Positions 23,386 through 36,190 of a DNA stretch of 64,000 nt are shown in pieces (the stretch's first letter is position 1; each line of letters begins with the position of its first letter). This stretch comes from Rhododendron vialii (taxonomy: Eukaryota; Streptophyta; Magnoliopsida; Ericales; Ericaceae), in the NCBI RefSeq assembly GCF_030253575.1, contig NC_080561.1:5075001-5139000 (forward strand), given 5' to 3'. Both the position numbers and the translations under genes were made by a program. The notes beneath the pieces were generated by a model, which saw nothing but the letters and a program-made list of their open reading frames with translations, was not told the DNA's origin and did not search any database.

Positions 23386-23595
23386 TTTAGGATTTTTAAC
23401 ATATTTTGGACCAGAGGAGGTAGTTCTTATTGTGACCGTTCATTTGCTGCAACTAATAGTTTGGATGTATTTTTAACCTTTGACCAGTAATAGTTAATTC
23501 TTAACGGTAAAAATGTATGAAAAAATCGAAATCATTGAATCCACTAATGGACGGTCATGATGAGAACTATCTCGTTCAGTCCAAAACAAGGAGCT
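23386..23595. mobile_element. Foldback MITE
   Basis: GTAGTTCTTATTGTGACCGTTCATT on the left is mirrored by AATGGACGGTCATGATGAGAACTA on the right. The outer words TTTTGGACCAGAGG and CCGTTCAGTCCAAAA-like are also mirrored. No target duplication was identified. Confidence 0.6.
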
Positions 23596-23784
23596 GTATC
23601 CCTAACAAATTGACACTTGCTACAATGACATCTTAATTTCCACCTTGCCCCCTGCCCATTCAATACGTCAACGGTCAACCCTCACCCTAACCCCCCGCCA
23701 TCAACTTGAGTGTTTATTAATCTTTTTCCAAATAAAGGGTGGTGAGGAGGGGACTGTTTTTATTTCCTATTTTGAAAGGGTGGA

Positions 23785-23945
23785 GAGCAGGCGACTGCCA
23801 ACTTGACTGCCTTTGTTTTTTTTTTTTCCCCCTATTGAAAAGGGTGGCAGGTAACACTGCTGAGTGCAATTGGCGACCTACCCTCTCCTCCATCCAAGAG
23901 GCAGAGGTTCGAGGCCGCTTGGGGGCGGTAGGGACCTAGAGCTAT
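23785..23945 (+). mobile_element. Possible tRNA-derived SINE fragment
   Basis: CAGAGGTTCGAGGCC at about 23900 matches a polymerase III B-box. A convincing A-box was not seen, so this is a weak call. Confidence 0.3.
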
Positions 23946-24064
23946 AAAAAGTTACTGGACTCCTCCAATGCTAATCTAACTACCCCGCTGACTCTAAAAT
24001 ATGGCAAAAAAATAAAAAAAAGAAAAAAAGAAAAGGGTGGCCGGGAGGCAACCGACTATACAAA

Positions 24065-24106
24065 CCTCCCTTAGACGTGATGATACCTCCCTTAGACGTG
24101 ATGATA
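24065..24106. repeat. 21-bp perfect tandem duplication
   Basis: CCTCCCTTAGACGTGATGAT plus A occurs twice, at 24065-24085 and 24086-24106. Confidence 0.9.
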
Positions 24107-25562
24107 AAGAGCTCTATATCCGTGACGGTCGTGAGGGACAAATCACTCATAGGTTTCTACCGCCTTATGAAGGGCTAGTAAATCAAAATGAGCTTTGCAA
24201 GAGGACGAGATTAGAGAGGGCTAGCGTATTTGATGCTATCTAAATTTGTCTGTACCCATTTCAGATGATCAATGAATTTGTTTATTTTTGAAATTCAATG
24301 AAACAAATGATAATCCAATTGCTCACGCTAGCTCTTTTACATTAAGTAACAAATTTTTAAAAAGTTGCAGAGGTAAGCTTTGAAGAGTAAGAACTTAATT
24401 AGAAGTTCTTTTATGTACAATGATTGGGATTTATTTTTTCTTTTTAATTCTTCAACATGAAACAAAGTTTGACACTGATCGAGGGGGCTAGGATGATGCA
24501 ACACAACTAACATATAATCTCATATTAACAACAATTGTGCATTTGTGAGGGACCTTAAGCGATGCACCAGCCACCAAGTGACCTAATAATAGCCGAGTTA
24601 AGTTTAACAGAGCCAATCATGTCTCTCTTACCCAATGCAATGATAGACACAATGCATTTTCGTTAAGTAAATGACTTTATTGGTGATACGGTCACGTGAT
24701 ATCACTGCTTGTTCGTTTCGGGATTTGGATTTTCGATTTTGAGTGGAGAGAGATAGAAAGAGAAATGAGAGTAATGATTGAGAAAAAATTTATTGGAACC
24801 GTGAGCAGAGAGAAAATCCAAAGTTTCAATACCAAAACGAACAAGCTCATAAGTCTTTCTAATTCCCAATCTTCATGCTACATCTAATATTTACTTCATA
24901 TAATTTGGTGTCTAAAGTGCTACTATGTACTTTGGTAGGTTGCCTACTCTCTGCAGTTTGCACCCATTAATAGAAAAGACCTTATCGCTTACAAAAGGAA
25001 AAGGCCAAAATGGAAAATCTTTGGAGGCAAAAAACCTAATCGCTTAGTTTTTCTTCTTCCACTTTTGAAGTGACATGCAGTTGAGATGAACGTTGCACCT
25101 TATGCAATACGGTAGAAATAAGTGGTTGAAGGGGTTGTGAAAGTCATGCATGTTGGATGTGCCCCGCAACTATTGGGGGTTGGAAGCCCATGCATAAAGA
25201 CACATCCGAAAGGTTTGATTGCCAACGGGATATAAGGAGCGGATATGTTATCATTTCACATAGTATATCCGGAGTACTTTTATATCCGGTGTTTGCCATT
25301 TGGATATAGACCACGGATATAACTTGAATTATTACCACAGGCAGCGACAGACACATTAAGTTAATAAAAAGAGGGTCAAATGCAAAATTATCACTCTCTC
25401 TTCTTTTTTTATTTTAAATCTTAAAATATTTGTAACTTTTGTTCCATTTATTTGATTTTGAAAAACTAAATATTTTTGAAACATACTCGATGTTGACGAC
25501 ATCTATTAAGCAAGACCAATATTGAATATGTGTAGGAGGAAATAATAGAAGGTCCGAAAAAA

Positions 25563-25568
<6 letters not shown>

Positions 25569-25649
<81 letters not shown>
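25569..25649. repeat. Compound (TA)n(GA)n microsatellite
   Basis: About 17 TA units run directly into about 23 GA units, followed by a G-rich tract up to about 25705 (GGGGGGGTGGGGTGTG and similar). Confidence 0.95.
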
Positions 25650-25656
<7 letters not shown>

Positions 25657-28221
25657 TGGGGTGTGAGTTGTTTGGGGGGGTCTGGGGTGTGGGTTGGGGT
25701 GGGGCGGCTGGGCTGGACCCGGAAGGAATTAAATCCTATTTTCTGAACCGGCCGTCAATAGCCCAAAAGTGAAGGACCAAGGTAGGCCCAAAAAAGACCC
25801 ACACCAGGACATAAAATAGGACAGTCCAATTCCTCAAACAAATCATTTTGACATTTTATACACGTGTAAGTGTAATCAATTAGTGATTTCGGGACACTGA
25901 TGTGGCGTCTCGATACTCTCGAATACGTTACGTTCATGCGGAGTCCATATACTAAGTGTGAGTTAGCTTCATAGACACGTATTATTGAAAATAGTTGGGG
26001 CACCATAAATAGGTGCCCTCACGCCACCTAATAATTTTCCCATTCGTATAATTGGGATACATCTTGCCTTACATACTTATATAGGTACTTATTTGAATTA
26101 ATAATGCTAGAATCACACACAAATTTACATATATGTATATACACTTACAAAGGATTAGAGTCTCAAACTCACCGCCCACTTACAAAGGGACCGAGGAATC
26201 CTGTATATGGGCCCCTATAGGGCGCTCTGCCCTATGGGATTTCCCATTCCCTTACTAAGGGGAGGGTCCGACCCAATTCCCAGACACGTTGCAAGTTTGT
26301 GTGTTGTGGAAGTGTTTTCCTATTTGAATTCCAATGCAATTAATTGTTACACTTTGGGTGGGCCTCTGTAACAATTGGAATTATCCTGTATTATTTAATT
26401 TATTATTTACTCTAAAATTAATCTAATAAAAGGGTTTCCTTTGGCGAAAAAAAATATATAAACAGTTGTTCGTACAAAGGTCCCAACGAAAGGACAGAGT
26501 TCAACTTCAGACATCGGATTAAAATTCAGGTATGCCTTCAATTTCTTCTGTTATTCATCTCTTTAATAATTAATCTATCTACCTGCAAAATAAAATATGA
26601 TCGATTTCGCCTCATAGTATACGTAAATTTACGCACACACACATCCGTAAAATCTTATTCGCGTACATGGGATTTTAATTTTGGAGGCGCGAACTCGAAT
26701 GAATTGGGGAACGCTAACCTGTTTTTAATTTTACGATTATTTGGCGAACTGTTAGCATAATCTAAGAGTTTTTTTTTCCTTGTACTTTTAGAAATTCAAG
26801 TAGGTATACGTATATACTTAGGCCTACTTTTGCTTAATAATTCTGGAGGATTATTCTTTTGTCCTTATTCAAATTTTTTTTTTTTGTTAATTTGCATCAA
26901 TTTGTTTTTGTGTAGATTATTGGTTCGTTATGATGAGACGAGAGGAATCCAGAAAACAAAACTTTATGATTTAATTTAATTTTTTTAAATAAAGACAAAA
27001 ATAATCCTCTCAGATTAGGGCTTGCGAATACATAATCCGTGTTGCAATATATTATTAAGAATCCACACAGTAAAGCATATAATTAAGGGTCGAGAAATTA
27101 AAACCTCTTTCGAATTTTGGTTTCATAAATATTTTCATCAATAACAGCCCTTACCTTAGAGCTCGAAGCCCCGTTTGGTTAATTTAAACTGCTTAATTGC
27201 TTATTTTGTTTAATTATTTGTTTTGTGCATGATTGAAGACACAAAATCAATAAGAATTCAGAACAAGAACAAGCAAATAAGTGATTCATTAACCAAGAAT
27301 TGGAGAGGGTGTGAAAATCAATTCCCTTGCGTGCACACATGACAGAACAACAGATTAACAAAGTAAGTTTAACCAATAGATTTCAACAAGTAGATTTGGG
27401 AACTTCCTGTTTGAAATTGGCAAATTAAGATGGAAATTAACCAAATCATGGAGGATTAATTCTAATTATAGACAGAACTAGAGCGATTATGGAAATTGAT
27501 TTGACAACTAGTTTTTAATTGTCTACTAGGAAGTTTAATTAAAAAAGGAAAGTTAACACATTAGTTATTCTCTAAACATGATTAGTTACTCTTAAAATAG
27601 ATTAATTAGTAACGTAATTTAGCTGCCCTGAAAGTATAAATTAATTAAAATCCCCAAAATGAGACTCCTGATCTGACTTCCATCCCAATAAAGCAAACCC
27701 ATGGGCTTCATTCCAGTGCTACTGTACATCCGACTGTTCATCCCTTCAACATGTTTATTTCATGATTTGGTATCTTCAATTCTGCTCAGTTATTTAAACT
27801 TTTTATTTTATTTTATTTTTTGCTTGAATTCTAGTAGCTTATAGACTCCGTTTACTACTTTACTTGGTATGGAGATAAAAAAAAAATGATATTCCGGACA
27901 CATATGTCCGGAGATAGACGCATACACCGATGTGTCTGGAACCTTTTGATTTGTTGGAGTCTCATGTGCATATATTGTGTGAGTCTCACTTGCATTGTTT
28001 TCAAACCCACATGCATTAATTGGACGACTCCAGATGCATCTCTACCTGTAGCAAGCAGTGCTCTGGAAAAATCATTACCCTATTCTTCATGATTTCCCAT
28101 TAGAATTCTTGCTCGAGTTGGCAGAGCTTTCTGTTTTTTTTTCTTCCTTCTTTTTGGGTGAAAATTGACAGATCCGAAAAGATCTTGCAGAAGTTCGCAA
28201 GCGATTTTTGAGCCACGACCA

Positions 28222-28986
28222 ATGGAGGAAAACTCAGAAGAGAAGAACAACAACGTAGAAAGTGACGATTACCCGGAGGAGCACAACGAGTTAGCTATAG
28301 CTGGCTTTGCACTTATTCAATGCAAGTACTCGAAAACAGAAATTGACTTCCAAACGAGCGAGACTCATGGTGGGTTCCTTCCACTGCTTCCGGTGTCTAA
28401 AGAATTCATCGAGGCTTTATCATTGGATGAAGAGTTCGTGTTGAACTTAAAAGTGCCCGAACACGGGATGCCAATTGACGGACTTGTGCATCCAGAGTTC
28501 CCACAGGTGAAGAATATACGAGACCAAATTGGGAAGTTTGGTGCGCCATTTGAGAAGCAACTGACGGTGAGCGATGTGAAGGAAGACCAAAGCAGGCTAA
28601 CCATAACCAAAGACTTGGTCGCAGAGTTCATTGACCCGATGATGGACAACAAGGAAAAAGAACTCTCAAGAAAAGTTGATGGAATTCCGGTGTTGGTTTA
28701 CGATTCCGAAGGAAACCAGTATGAGACGAAGTTCAAGATGTGGAGTGGAAAGAGCCAGGTTCTTACTTCAGGGTGGAAAGCTCTCTGCATTGCTAATAAG
28801 TTCATGGCACATGAGGATTGGATCACCATATGGGCTTGCCGCCACAAGAAGACTCAGAAGCTTTGCTTTGTTATATTGGCAAGAAGGTTTCCTAAAATCA
28901 AGCAATTGGTGCCAAAAAAATCGGGAAACAAGAGCGAGAATGCATCTTCCATCCCGGAGAACAGAAAAATAAAGCATACAGATTGA
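28222..28986 (+). CDS. B3-domain-containing protein (DUF313/REM-like)
   Basis: Probable nuclear DNA-binding protein of 254 residues with no intron. The first ATG of the open frame, at 28222, gives MEENSEEK; the frame extends further upstream without an ATG. Residues 1-24 are acidic. Residues 25-107 are a poorly conserved lead-in. Residues 108-221 carry the B3 fold: FEKQLTVSDVKEDQSRLTIT, then GIPVLVYDSEGNQYETKFKM, then SQVLTSGWKALCIANKFMAH and EDWITIWACRHKKTQKLCF. The pattern K-x-L-T-x-SDV..Q-x-RL-x-I, VLT-x-GW and W-x-CR is that of the small B3/DUF313 subgroup. A basic tail (KQLVPKKSGNK..ENRKIKHTD) could serve nuclear import. DNA target unknown. Neighbours give no functional clue. Confidence 0.8.
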   Translation: MEENSEEKNNNVESDDYPEEHNELAIAGFALIQCKYSKTEIDFQTSETHGGFLPLLPVSKEFIEALSLDEEFVLNLKVPEHGMPIDGLVHPEFPQVKNIRDQIGKFGAPFEKQLTVSDVKEDQSRLTITKDLVAEFIDPMMDNKEKELSRKVDGIPVLVYDSEGNQYETKFKMWSGKSQVLTSGWKALCIANKFMAHEDWITIWACRHKKTQKLCFVILARRFPKIKQLVPKKSGNKSENASSIPENRKIKHTD

Positions 28987-30770
28987 CCAGATGATTCTTT
29001 GTTAATTTCCAGCAGAAGTGACTAGTTCCATAGGTTTATGCTAATATAGGAATTGGTTTATGCAGATGCCACTTCGGATTTTTTTAAAACTAAATTTCAG
29101 TTTTAATAGTTTTTTGAGTTTCAGTGATAGAAATAACTAGTTTTTTTTTATTGGTACAAAAAAATTAACTAGTTTTGAACCTGTTTGTCGAGTTTTATCT
29201 AGTGTTTCCTTTTTCTTTTATTGATGTGATCAGACCAAGTGAATTAAGTAGCACCAAATGGTTTCTTTTTTTCTTCTACATATCTGTCTTGAGTAATTCA
29301 TGCATGATGCATATTTGAACTGTCAGATCATCATAGTATAGACTCCATACAACTTTTAGTGATGAGGATATGCAATTTCTTTTTTCATGTCCTTCAGTTG
29401 ATTTCTCGTGCCCACTTGACCATTAGACGGGTGATTCCTCTACATTTCAGTTTTTTGTCTTTGTGATACGTTACATTCTGCCATCCATATAACTTAACAG
29501 ACTAAACCATTAGACTGGTGATTCCCAATACGTATGAGCCCGTACATGACTTTTTACCCGCATCACAGGCAACTACCGCTTTGGTCCATACTTGACCCGA
29601 TCCCTATGGGCGATTTAAGTGCTCCGAATATGTTTCTCGTAAGAATGATTTTGAAACATTCACGACTGCTACATCAGTTTCCGGTTACATATCCATCTAT
29701 ATTTCTGCTACAGCGTTTCACTCTAACCGTTCGGGTTACCAGTACCCAAACTGTAGAAAACAGATTCAGCCAGTTGGGCTTTATGGAAAGGTTGGGGTGT
29801 TGAGAACTCAGTCATATATATATATAGTCCTTAAAAAGCCTTACTTTTCCGATCTTGATTCTCGCGCTCTCAATCCTCGATATTGTGATTATAATAATTT
29901 GAATGCGATTCGAAAATGTTTTCACGCTCTCACTCTCCATCATGCACGCGGACATGAATTATATGACTTAGCTAGGTTGGGGCCCTTATACAGTGCAAGC
30001 GCCTAATAGCAAAAGCACAAACGTGAACAAGTATTTCGAAAACATGTCTACCTACTAAAATACTATATATTTGCAAGAGAAAAGATCCTAGAGTGAGATT
30101 TTTTTTAAAAAAAATTTCTCTTCCTTTTTACTATTTTCTTCCCTAAGTTCCAATAAACACTTAACTTCAAAAGTGATGTGATAATTTTAGGATGTTAGTA
30201 TGTCTATTAAATGAGCCGATAATGAAGTTTACTCGAAGTGTATATAATATGTACAACAAATTCTTTGTCAAGCGAAATGAATTTAAATAAACTTTAATTG
30301 CGCCCATTACGAACTTATTCGAGTTTGTCAAAATTTTAATTACAGTATATTGTTGAATTGAATAACAACTAATTTCAGCTTGCTTTTCGAAAAATAAGAA
30401 ATTATTGAATTTTTTTTAAAGATGATTTGTTTGTCAAAATTAATATTTTTGAATAAACAAAAGCTTATTACTCCCTCCGTCCGGATTTAATAGTTCTTTT
30501 TTGGAGTTCGTGTTATTTTTCAATCGATTATATCTTCTAATTTATAATATTTTATGTGATTTCGAAAATATTGTATTATAGAACTAATCGAGATTTATCA
30601 AACAAGATCTATATTCGATATGAAATTCATTAGGAATTCAAAGATATAATCTGTTTTTTAACCGATTAAAATAGAACTAGGGACAATTAAATATGGACGA
30701 ATGGACTATTACCCTTATTAGAAAAGAGAAACAGAGAGAGAAAAACTGCAACACGAGATAAACGAAACAG
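28987..30770. other. Intergenic between the B3 gene and NINJA
   Basis: Contains the B3 gene 3' region, a small TA tract near 29815 and a degenerate Stowaway-like MITE (30471-30708). Short frames at 29534-30006 lack homology signatures. No further gene was seen. Confidence 0.5.
30471..30708. mobile_element. Degenerate Stowaway-like MITE
   Basis: Left end CTCCCTCCGTCC preceded by TA. The right end, GGACGAATGGAC then TA, is a worn copy of the expected complement. The length of about 238 bp and interior (TTATATCTT near both ends) agree with the two better-preserved copies at 39775 and 44178. Confidence 0.65.
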
Positions 30771-30879
30771 AACCACAAAAACATGACTACCACGTGCTAT
30801 TGGAAAACAGTGAATTAAGGTGTCTCTCGATCGATCGATATTCAACTAGGGTTTGATGGCATGCTATCTCTCTCATCAT

Positions 30880-31930
30880 TCAGGTACTCATGTCTCTCTG
30901 TCTTCAGGTGCCTTCGCAATATATCATGTTTCTGCGTAAGCTATCGCAAATCTTCTCTGCTTATTCTCCGAATCTCGTTAAAGTTTGATTTTGTTGTTGT
31001 TCTTTTGATAGATTAAGTCTGGGTATTTAGTTATGAGTTGACATTTGGATTGGGTTTTATTTCTCTCTCAATTTTTTGCAGTTTTTAGCATTCGAATTTT
31101 ATTGGTTGGTGGGAGATCTATCCAGATGCTGTAATTGGTTACTTTAGAATTTTGTGATCTTAGTCTCCTATGGGGTTTGAAGTGTTTCATCTTGATTTGG
31201 TATCTGAATGACTGTTGTTGGTGTTCTAAATGGTATGTTCATGAAGTCTTTTGCTTGAAGTTTGGAGGGTTATTAACTAATTTAATTATTTTCTGATTGG
31301 GGTTCTTTCTAATTGGGATTTGGGTAATGAGCTTTCTGAATAATGACTTCAGTTTGGAATTTATTGTGATTAGTCAGAGGGATTAGCATGTAATTTTAGG
31401 CTTTTTCACATTTATGGAGTTTCTTGAATTCATAGAATCATAGTGATTAGTCCGAGGGATTAGCATAGTAATTTATTTTATTCACATTTATGGAGCTTTT
31501 TTTAAGTAGTTATCACATGTTCCAACGCGGATAAAGGACGTGCTGAAATCCTGATCTTTCTGACGGGAAGGATTCAAAATTTGGGAATGCGCCTTACTGT
31601 AATTTGGGGGTACAAAGCACAAACCCTTATACTTTCCCAATTATCTTTCAGATTAATTGACAATATGAGGGTTTGTTGATTTTTAAGGGGTGGATTGCTT
31701 CCCTATGGCCCCATTGGATCCATTGTTGTTTCTTACTACAAGAGGATGGTCGTTTAACTATCTTCTTGAAGATATGAAGATTTTGTGCCTCTTAATGTCC
31801 TAGTGTTTGGTAATGAATCAACAGGCTATGGGCCAACGATTGGTTTGGTAACTTTGGTTTTTGAGATGCTCATATGTTACATATGATTTGTGATTTCGGT
31901 GCTAATGAGTTGCCTACCCGTGTATGCAGG
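30880..31930 (+). other. Probable 5' UTR intron of NINJA
   Basis: A CAG|GTACTC-type donor near 30883 and a GTATGCAG acceptor ending at 31929 bracket T-rich, intron-like sequence upstream of the NINJA ATG (32068). The leader is inferred from splice-site appearance only; alternative donors exist within about 30 bp. Confidence 0.4.
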
Positions 31931-32067
31931 TGTATTCCAGCGAGATGGTTGATTAAGATCCTGTGTATGTAATTGCTAGATAAATAATGGTGGTTAAGGT
32001 ATATGGAAAAAGAGAAGTCTTGGGGGCTTTTCAGTAAACTGAATTGATATACACCTTTCCCACCAAA

Positions 32068-35000
32068 ATGGAGGATGATAATGGGCTTGAGCTTAGCTTG
32101 GGTCTATCTTGGGGTCGATCATCTGCCAAAGCTAAGGACAAAAGTGATAACACATCGGATACTAGGATAGACGAAGGTGACAGAAGCAACAAATTGATCA
32201 ATGACTTCAAAAACTTTCTTGAAGGTGGCACTAGGAAACAGGAATCCTGCATGGGGTCTCAGAGAAGTGATCCAGTAAAACCTGATGATAGCTTCAGTAA
32301 TAAATTCCCCAGTGCTACTGCCGATGCAGAGGCTTCTGAAAATTTGAATGGAAGAGGACTCTGGGTTGTGAATGATAACAGAGGTGCTGAAGCTGATGAG
32401 GAAAAAAGGCCCGAGACTAGTCACAAACGGAAAAGTTTCTTTGATGAGATAAGCAATCAAAAGAAGCATGACAGGGAATCTCAAAATGCGGACTTTCCTG
32501 ACAAGTCAAGACCGTCACATATCTCCATAAATACAGATGATGGTTCAACTGCTGAAAATGAGGATGTGGCAGATTCTGAAGCCGATGGTTCAACCTCAAG
32601 GCTGGTTCCACAACATGACGATGGCCCGAAAAGGTACATGAGGGGCATGGGCCCAACTGAAGTGTCAAAGGAGTTTCACACAGTTGTTGAGTCAAGTATG
32701 GTGGACTTACAGGGGCAAAACAAGTTTACTATTTCGTCTGGAAAGGAATTTAAAGTTGGGAACATGTCCATGCCCTATGGAGTAACCTTCCCAGCACAGT
32801 CAGTAAACATATTGAATGCGCCTTACTCGTTACCTATAAGGGAGTCTAACTCTGTTGGGTTTCCTGGTGTGCTACCTGGCATGATTCAAGTAATGGGTGT
32901 GGCAAATAGTGAGCGAGCAGGGACCCAACATGTGATGCCTGGAAACTTACCTATGATGTTTGGCTATTCACCTGTCCAGCTTCCAGTGTTGGACAAGGAT
33001 AACTCCCAAGGTTTGGCTTCTCATGCACAACAACTCACTCCATCCTATGTGGGTAGACCTTCGCCAAACTCAGGTAAACAAATCTATTCCATTAAATATA
33101 CCATTTGGTGCTACAGGTTGTAGTAAGTGCTAAGTGATGTCAGACATGAAAGTCAGGGTTTGAACTTTGGTCATGTATTATTGAAGCGTTGGATCCCATT
33201 GTATTGTCCATAACTGGCCGATCGCCATACTTTTGATAGTTGAATAATCTAAGAACCTCATACATGCTCCGACACTTCAACAGCTATAATATGTGTTATA
33301 TCCGCATTCTTGCCAATTTCGGTTTCTATACGATGAATAAAACATAATTTTGTAAGTGTTACAATAGATTGATGTTCAAGTGGTTTGCTTGTTATCAATG
33401 AAGTCAATTGTTTGTTGGTTTCCATTTGTAGCATTTGTATCTCATAACCGTTTTACTAAATTGTTGGGATTTAATAAAATCTCTCCTATCTTGACCTTAG
33501 GTACTTTATTTTTGCAATAAGTGAAAATAAAGAAGCCAAGCCCTAGAATCTGGCACAGCGAAATACTTCAAACAAAACGAGGAAATCTAATTTGAACAAA
33601 AATGTGAATATACCTGCTACCTAATTTTGCCGCTGTCACCGGCACGCTGCTGCTGTGTTCTCTGCTGCTGTGTTCTCTAGACTTTGTTTCAAATGTAGTG
33701 GTCGATACAGAATGCCAGGATCGGTACAAAACTGAAGAAGTGAAGAACTCCTATTTATTTCCTATTACACCTTGGGCCCTACGTTTTAGAAATTCCCTAC
33801 TTTTTTTTTGTGCTTTTATGGTACAATTTCTTCAATAGAGAATTAGTTTTTCTTCAAAATCTAGTTTAGGGTGTTTCTTTGTTGGTAAATTTTAAAAAGT
33901 GACATGATAATCCCAACCCAATGGAATGTGGTTTTGGAGAGGGAGATCCCATTAGGGAAGTCCTTTTTTTTCTGGGGTATTGTGTGCTTGTATGTGCTTA
34001 AATTCGTGTAAATAACCACATACCTCAGCTAATTAGTTTCCTGCTATGACATGAATTTGTTGTAGTTATGCTTGGTACACTATTGATAATGCCCACAAGA
34101 ACTCCAAACCATTGTGTTGCTCCCCAGTTATATTCATAATTATATAGATGCAAAGATTTAACGAATTTTATTGCTAAGGTTTCCCAACTGCAGACAATCC
34201 CGGTAGATAATTTGTGGGTTCGCTGCCAATTTAGTTGGCTTGGACGTACTTTGATAATTGGCTGAATGGTAGGCAGATCCCCTATACGATAGGATTTGTA
34301 CGTCACCAAGATGTGGTTGTTAAATGTGCCAAACAGCAATTTGTGTTTGTTTTCTCTTCTGCGCTGCACAAGAAACTAATCGTTAATAGCTCAGTTTTCA
34401 TTAATTCTGTTTATAGTGCAGGGTAGGATACATGGCTGGTCATTTTAACTAGTGTTGTTGAACTGATATTGTCAACTCTGTGTACTAAAGAATTTAGTTG
34501 TGTGACATCCTTATTTCAGGATGTTGTTGTGTATGCAACGCTTTTTTTGACTAGGGAGGAATTTTGTTCTCAATTTTCAACCAATTGATACATATCAATC
34601 CATCTCTCAAGGCTACATTAGGGCATACTGTTATTGCATATTATCGGAGACTTACCGATAACCTGATGATCTAAACCAGTTCTTTTTCCAATATGTATTG
34701 CCTATTCGCCATTTCTCAAACAGTTGCTGCTTTCTAAGTTTGAGGATTATGCGTGCAAACAAGCTTCCTTACTTACCCTAACTGTATGGATGTAGCTGCT
34801 GTGCCAGGAATTATGCACAAGCCATCTGAAGCTTCACAGTATAATGGGACGGCATTAGAACAGACCAAAGGTGATCGGAAACAGCATGCCAATGATGGAG
34901 GCTCCTCTTATCCGACAGAAGATGGTGTTAAGGGAGGCAGCACGGTCTTTGGGGCAAATGGTGAATCTGATAAGCCAAGAACAGAAGGTTTCATATCTGA

Positions 35001-35295
35001 ATTACCATCTATAAGGCCAGGTATTGCTGCAGACCTGAAATTTGGGGGATGTGGTTCGTACCCAGATCTACCATGGGTTTCGACAAAGGGTCCAGGCCCC
35101 AACGGTAGGACAATTTCTGGCGTCACTTATAGGTTTAGTCCATCCCAAATCAAGATTGTTTGTGCATGCCATGGGACCCATATGTCCCGTGAAGAGTTTG
35201 TTCGGCACGCCGGGGAAGAGGATATGAATCCGGATTCTGGCTCTGGTTTACCATCTTTGCCCAATAACAACCCTGCTGCCTCAGCTCAAAGCTAG
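32068..35295 (+). CDS. NINJA: NINJA (Novel Interactor of JAZ) adaptor protein
   Basis: Nuclear adaptor of jasmonate signalling: in the known family it binds TIFY motifs of JAZ repressors and recruits TOPLESS through its EAR motif. Exons 32068-33073 and 34796-35295 join in phase 1 (AA CTC AG|gtaaac and gatgtag|CTGCTG) to give 501 residues. The ATG at 32068 starts MEDDNGLELSLGLSWG; the frame upstream has no ATG. Motifs: EAR-type LELSL at residues 7-11; DGSTAENEDVADSE, a family hallmark, near 170; NLPMMFGYSPVQLPVLDKD before the intron; C-terminal domain at about 418-478 with DLPWVSTKGPGPNGRTISGV, TYRFSPSQIKIVCACHGTHM and SREEFVRHAGEE. Arabidopsis NINJA is about 425 residues; the extra length is in the disordered middle. 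All motifs are intact. Closest alternative is another AFP/NINJA-family member, but the EAR and middle motif favour NINJA. Confidence 0.95.
33647..33680. repeat. Short tandem repeat in the NINJA intron
   Basis: CTGCTGCTGTGTTCT occurs twice back to back. It lies in the 1.7-kb intron (33074-34795), in which no other feature was recognised. Confidence 0.7.
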
Positions 35296-36103
35296 TTCCG
35301 TTGCTCAACTAAGCTAATAAACATCGACAGCTGATGCAATGAGGAAACCTTGCCTATACACCTTATGGAAATTGCTCCCACCTTGTGCTTTTTATGTAAA
35401 CTATTTGATTTTTCATTGATCAGTTTGTTGTCTTAGCTGGTCCATATAATGTAACACTTTTATGTAATTATGTTCGATTGCGTAATCCCTCTGTCAAATA
35501 GATAGATGAAGCATCTCCTCTTGTTGTTTTCGGGTGTGTGTGTGTTCTTCTTGCTACGCTTAACTGCTGGTACATGACCGACATGACCAGCCCTGGTCAA
35601 TTCCATCTATCCATGGATTCCAGGCTGCACAAAGTGTTGCCAATTGGTTGCTCAATCATCATGCTTGATTTTTGTGGTTTAGATCTATGCCTCATTTTTT
35701 TTTTTTGAAGCTTATAAAGTGTGCCTAACTTATCTTAAATTTGACGGCTTTTCGAGCAAATTGAGTAGAATTATTTTCCTAGTTTTCTCAATATCGCTCC
35801 GTGTCGATATTCTTGCAAGTGTTAGACTGCTCTTTGATGATGTGTTTCCAGAATTAGATAGGGGAATCGAAATATTTGACAGGTTACGGAAGTGTGCACA
35901 ACTTTTGTATACTAAGAGATGTTTATGTGTTGGTTGCAACCTGTACTATGAAAATAGGAGTAACCAAAGTATCTATAAAATTGGTAAAAATTCCCCTCGA
36001 TACAGGTGATAAACAGAGTGTGGGGTATTATAGTCATTCTAGACAAATGTACTTTTATCATTTTGATGGACTCGAGTATTGTGATCACTTACATAGAGAT
36101 AAT

Positions 36104-36190
36104 CAATTGGAGTTAGCTCAGTTAGACATGACTCTTCCATCTCAGTAGGAGGTCAGAAGCTCGAATCTCTCTATCTACGTGTGGGTGTTT
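36104..36190 (+). mobile_element. tRNA-derived SINE head
   Basis: GTTAGCTCAGTTAGAC resembles an A-box region and AAGCTCGAATCTC a B-box, with tRNA-like spacing of about 45 bp. There is no cloverleaf good enough for a functional tRNA, so a SINE is preferred. Confidence 0.5.

Larger units (their letters stand above)
21940..28221. other. Intergenic, repeat-rich, no gene supported
   Basis: 6.3 kb holding SINE fragments, an 82-bp tandem duplication, a foldback element, a 21-bp duplication and a (TA)n(GA)n tract, all listed separately. The short open frames here (for example at 23739, 24037, 24696 and 25755) show no family signature. A composite region at 26100-26460 has GGGCCCCTATAGGGCG-like words but was not recognised. 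Confidence 0.5.

Noticed and set aside
28165-28221. Longer start for the B3 gene
   Set aside because: The extension would start at a TTG; the first ATG is at 28222.
36104-36190. Functional tRNA gene
   Set aside because: A- and B-box-like words are present but no cloverleaf with a paired acceptor stem could be built; a SINE is more likely.
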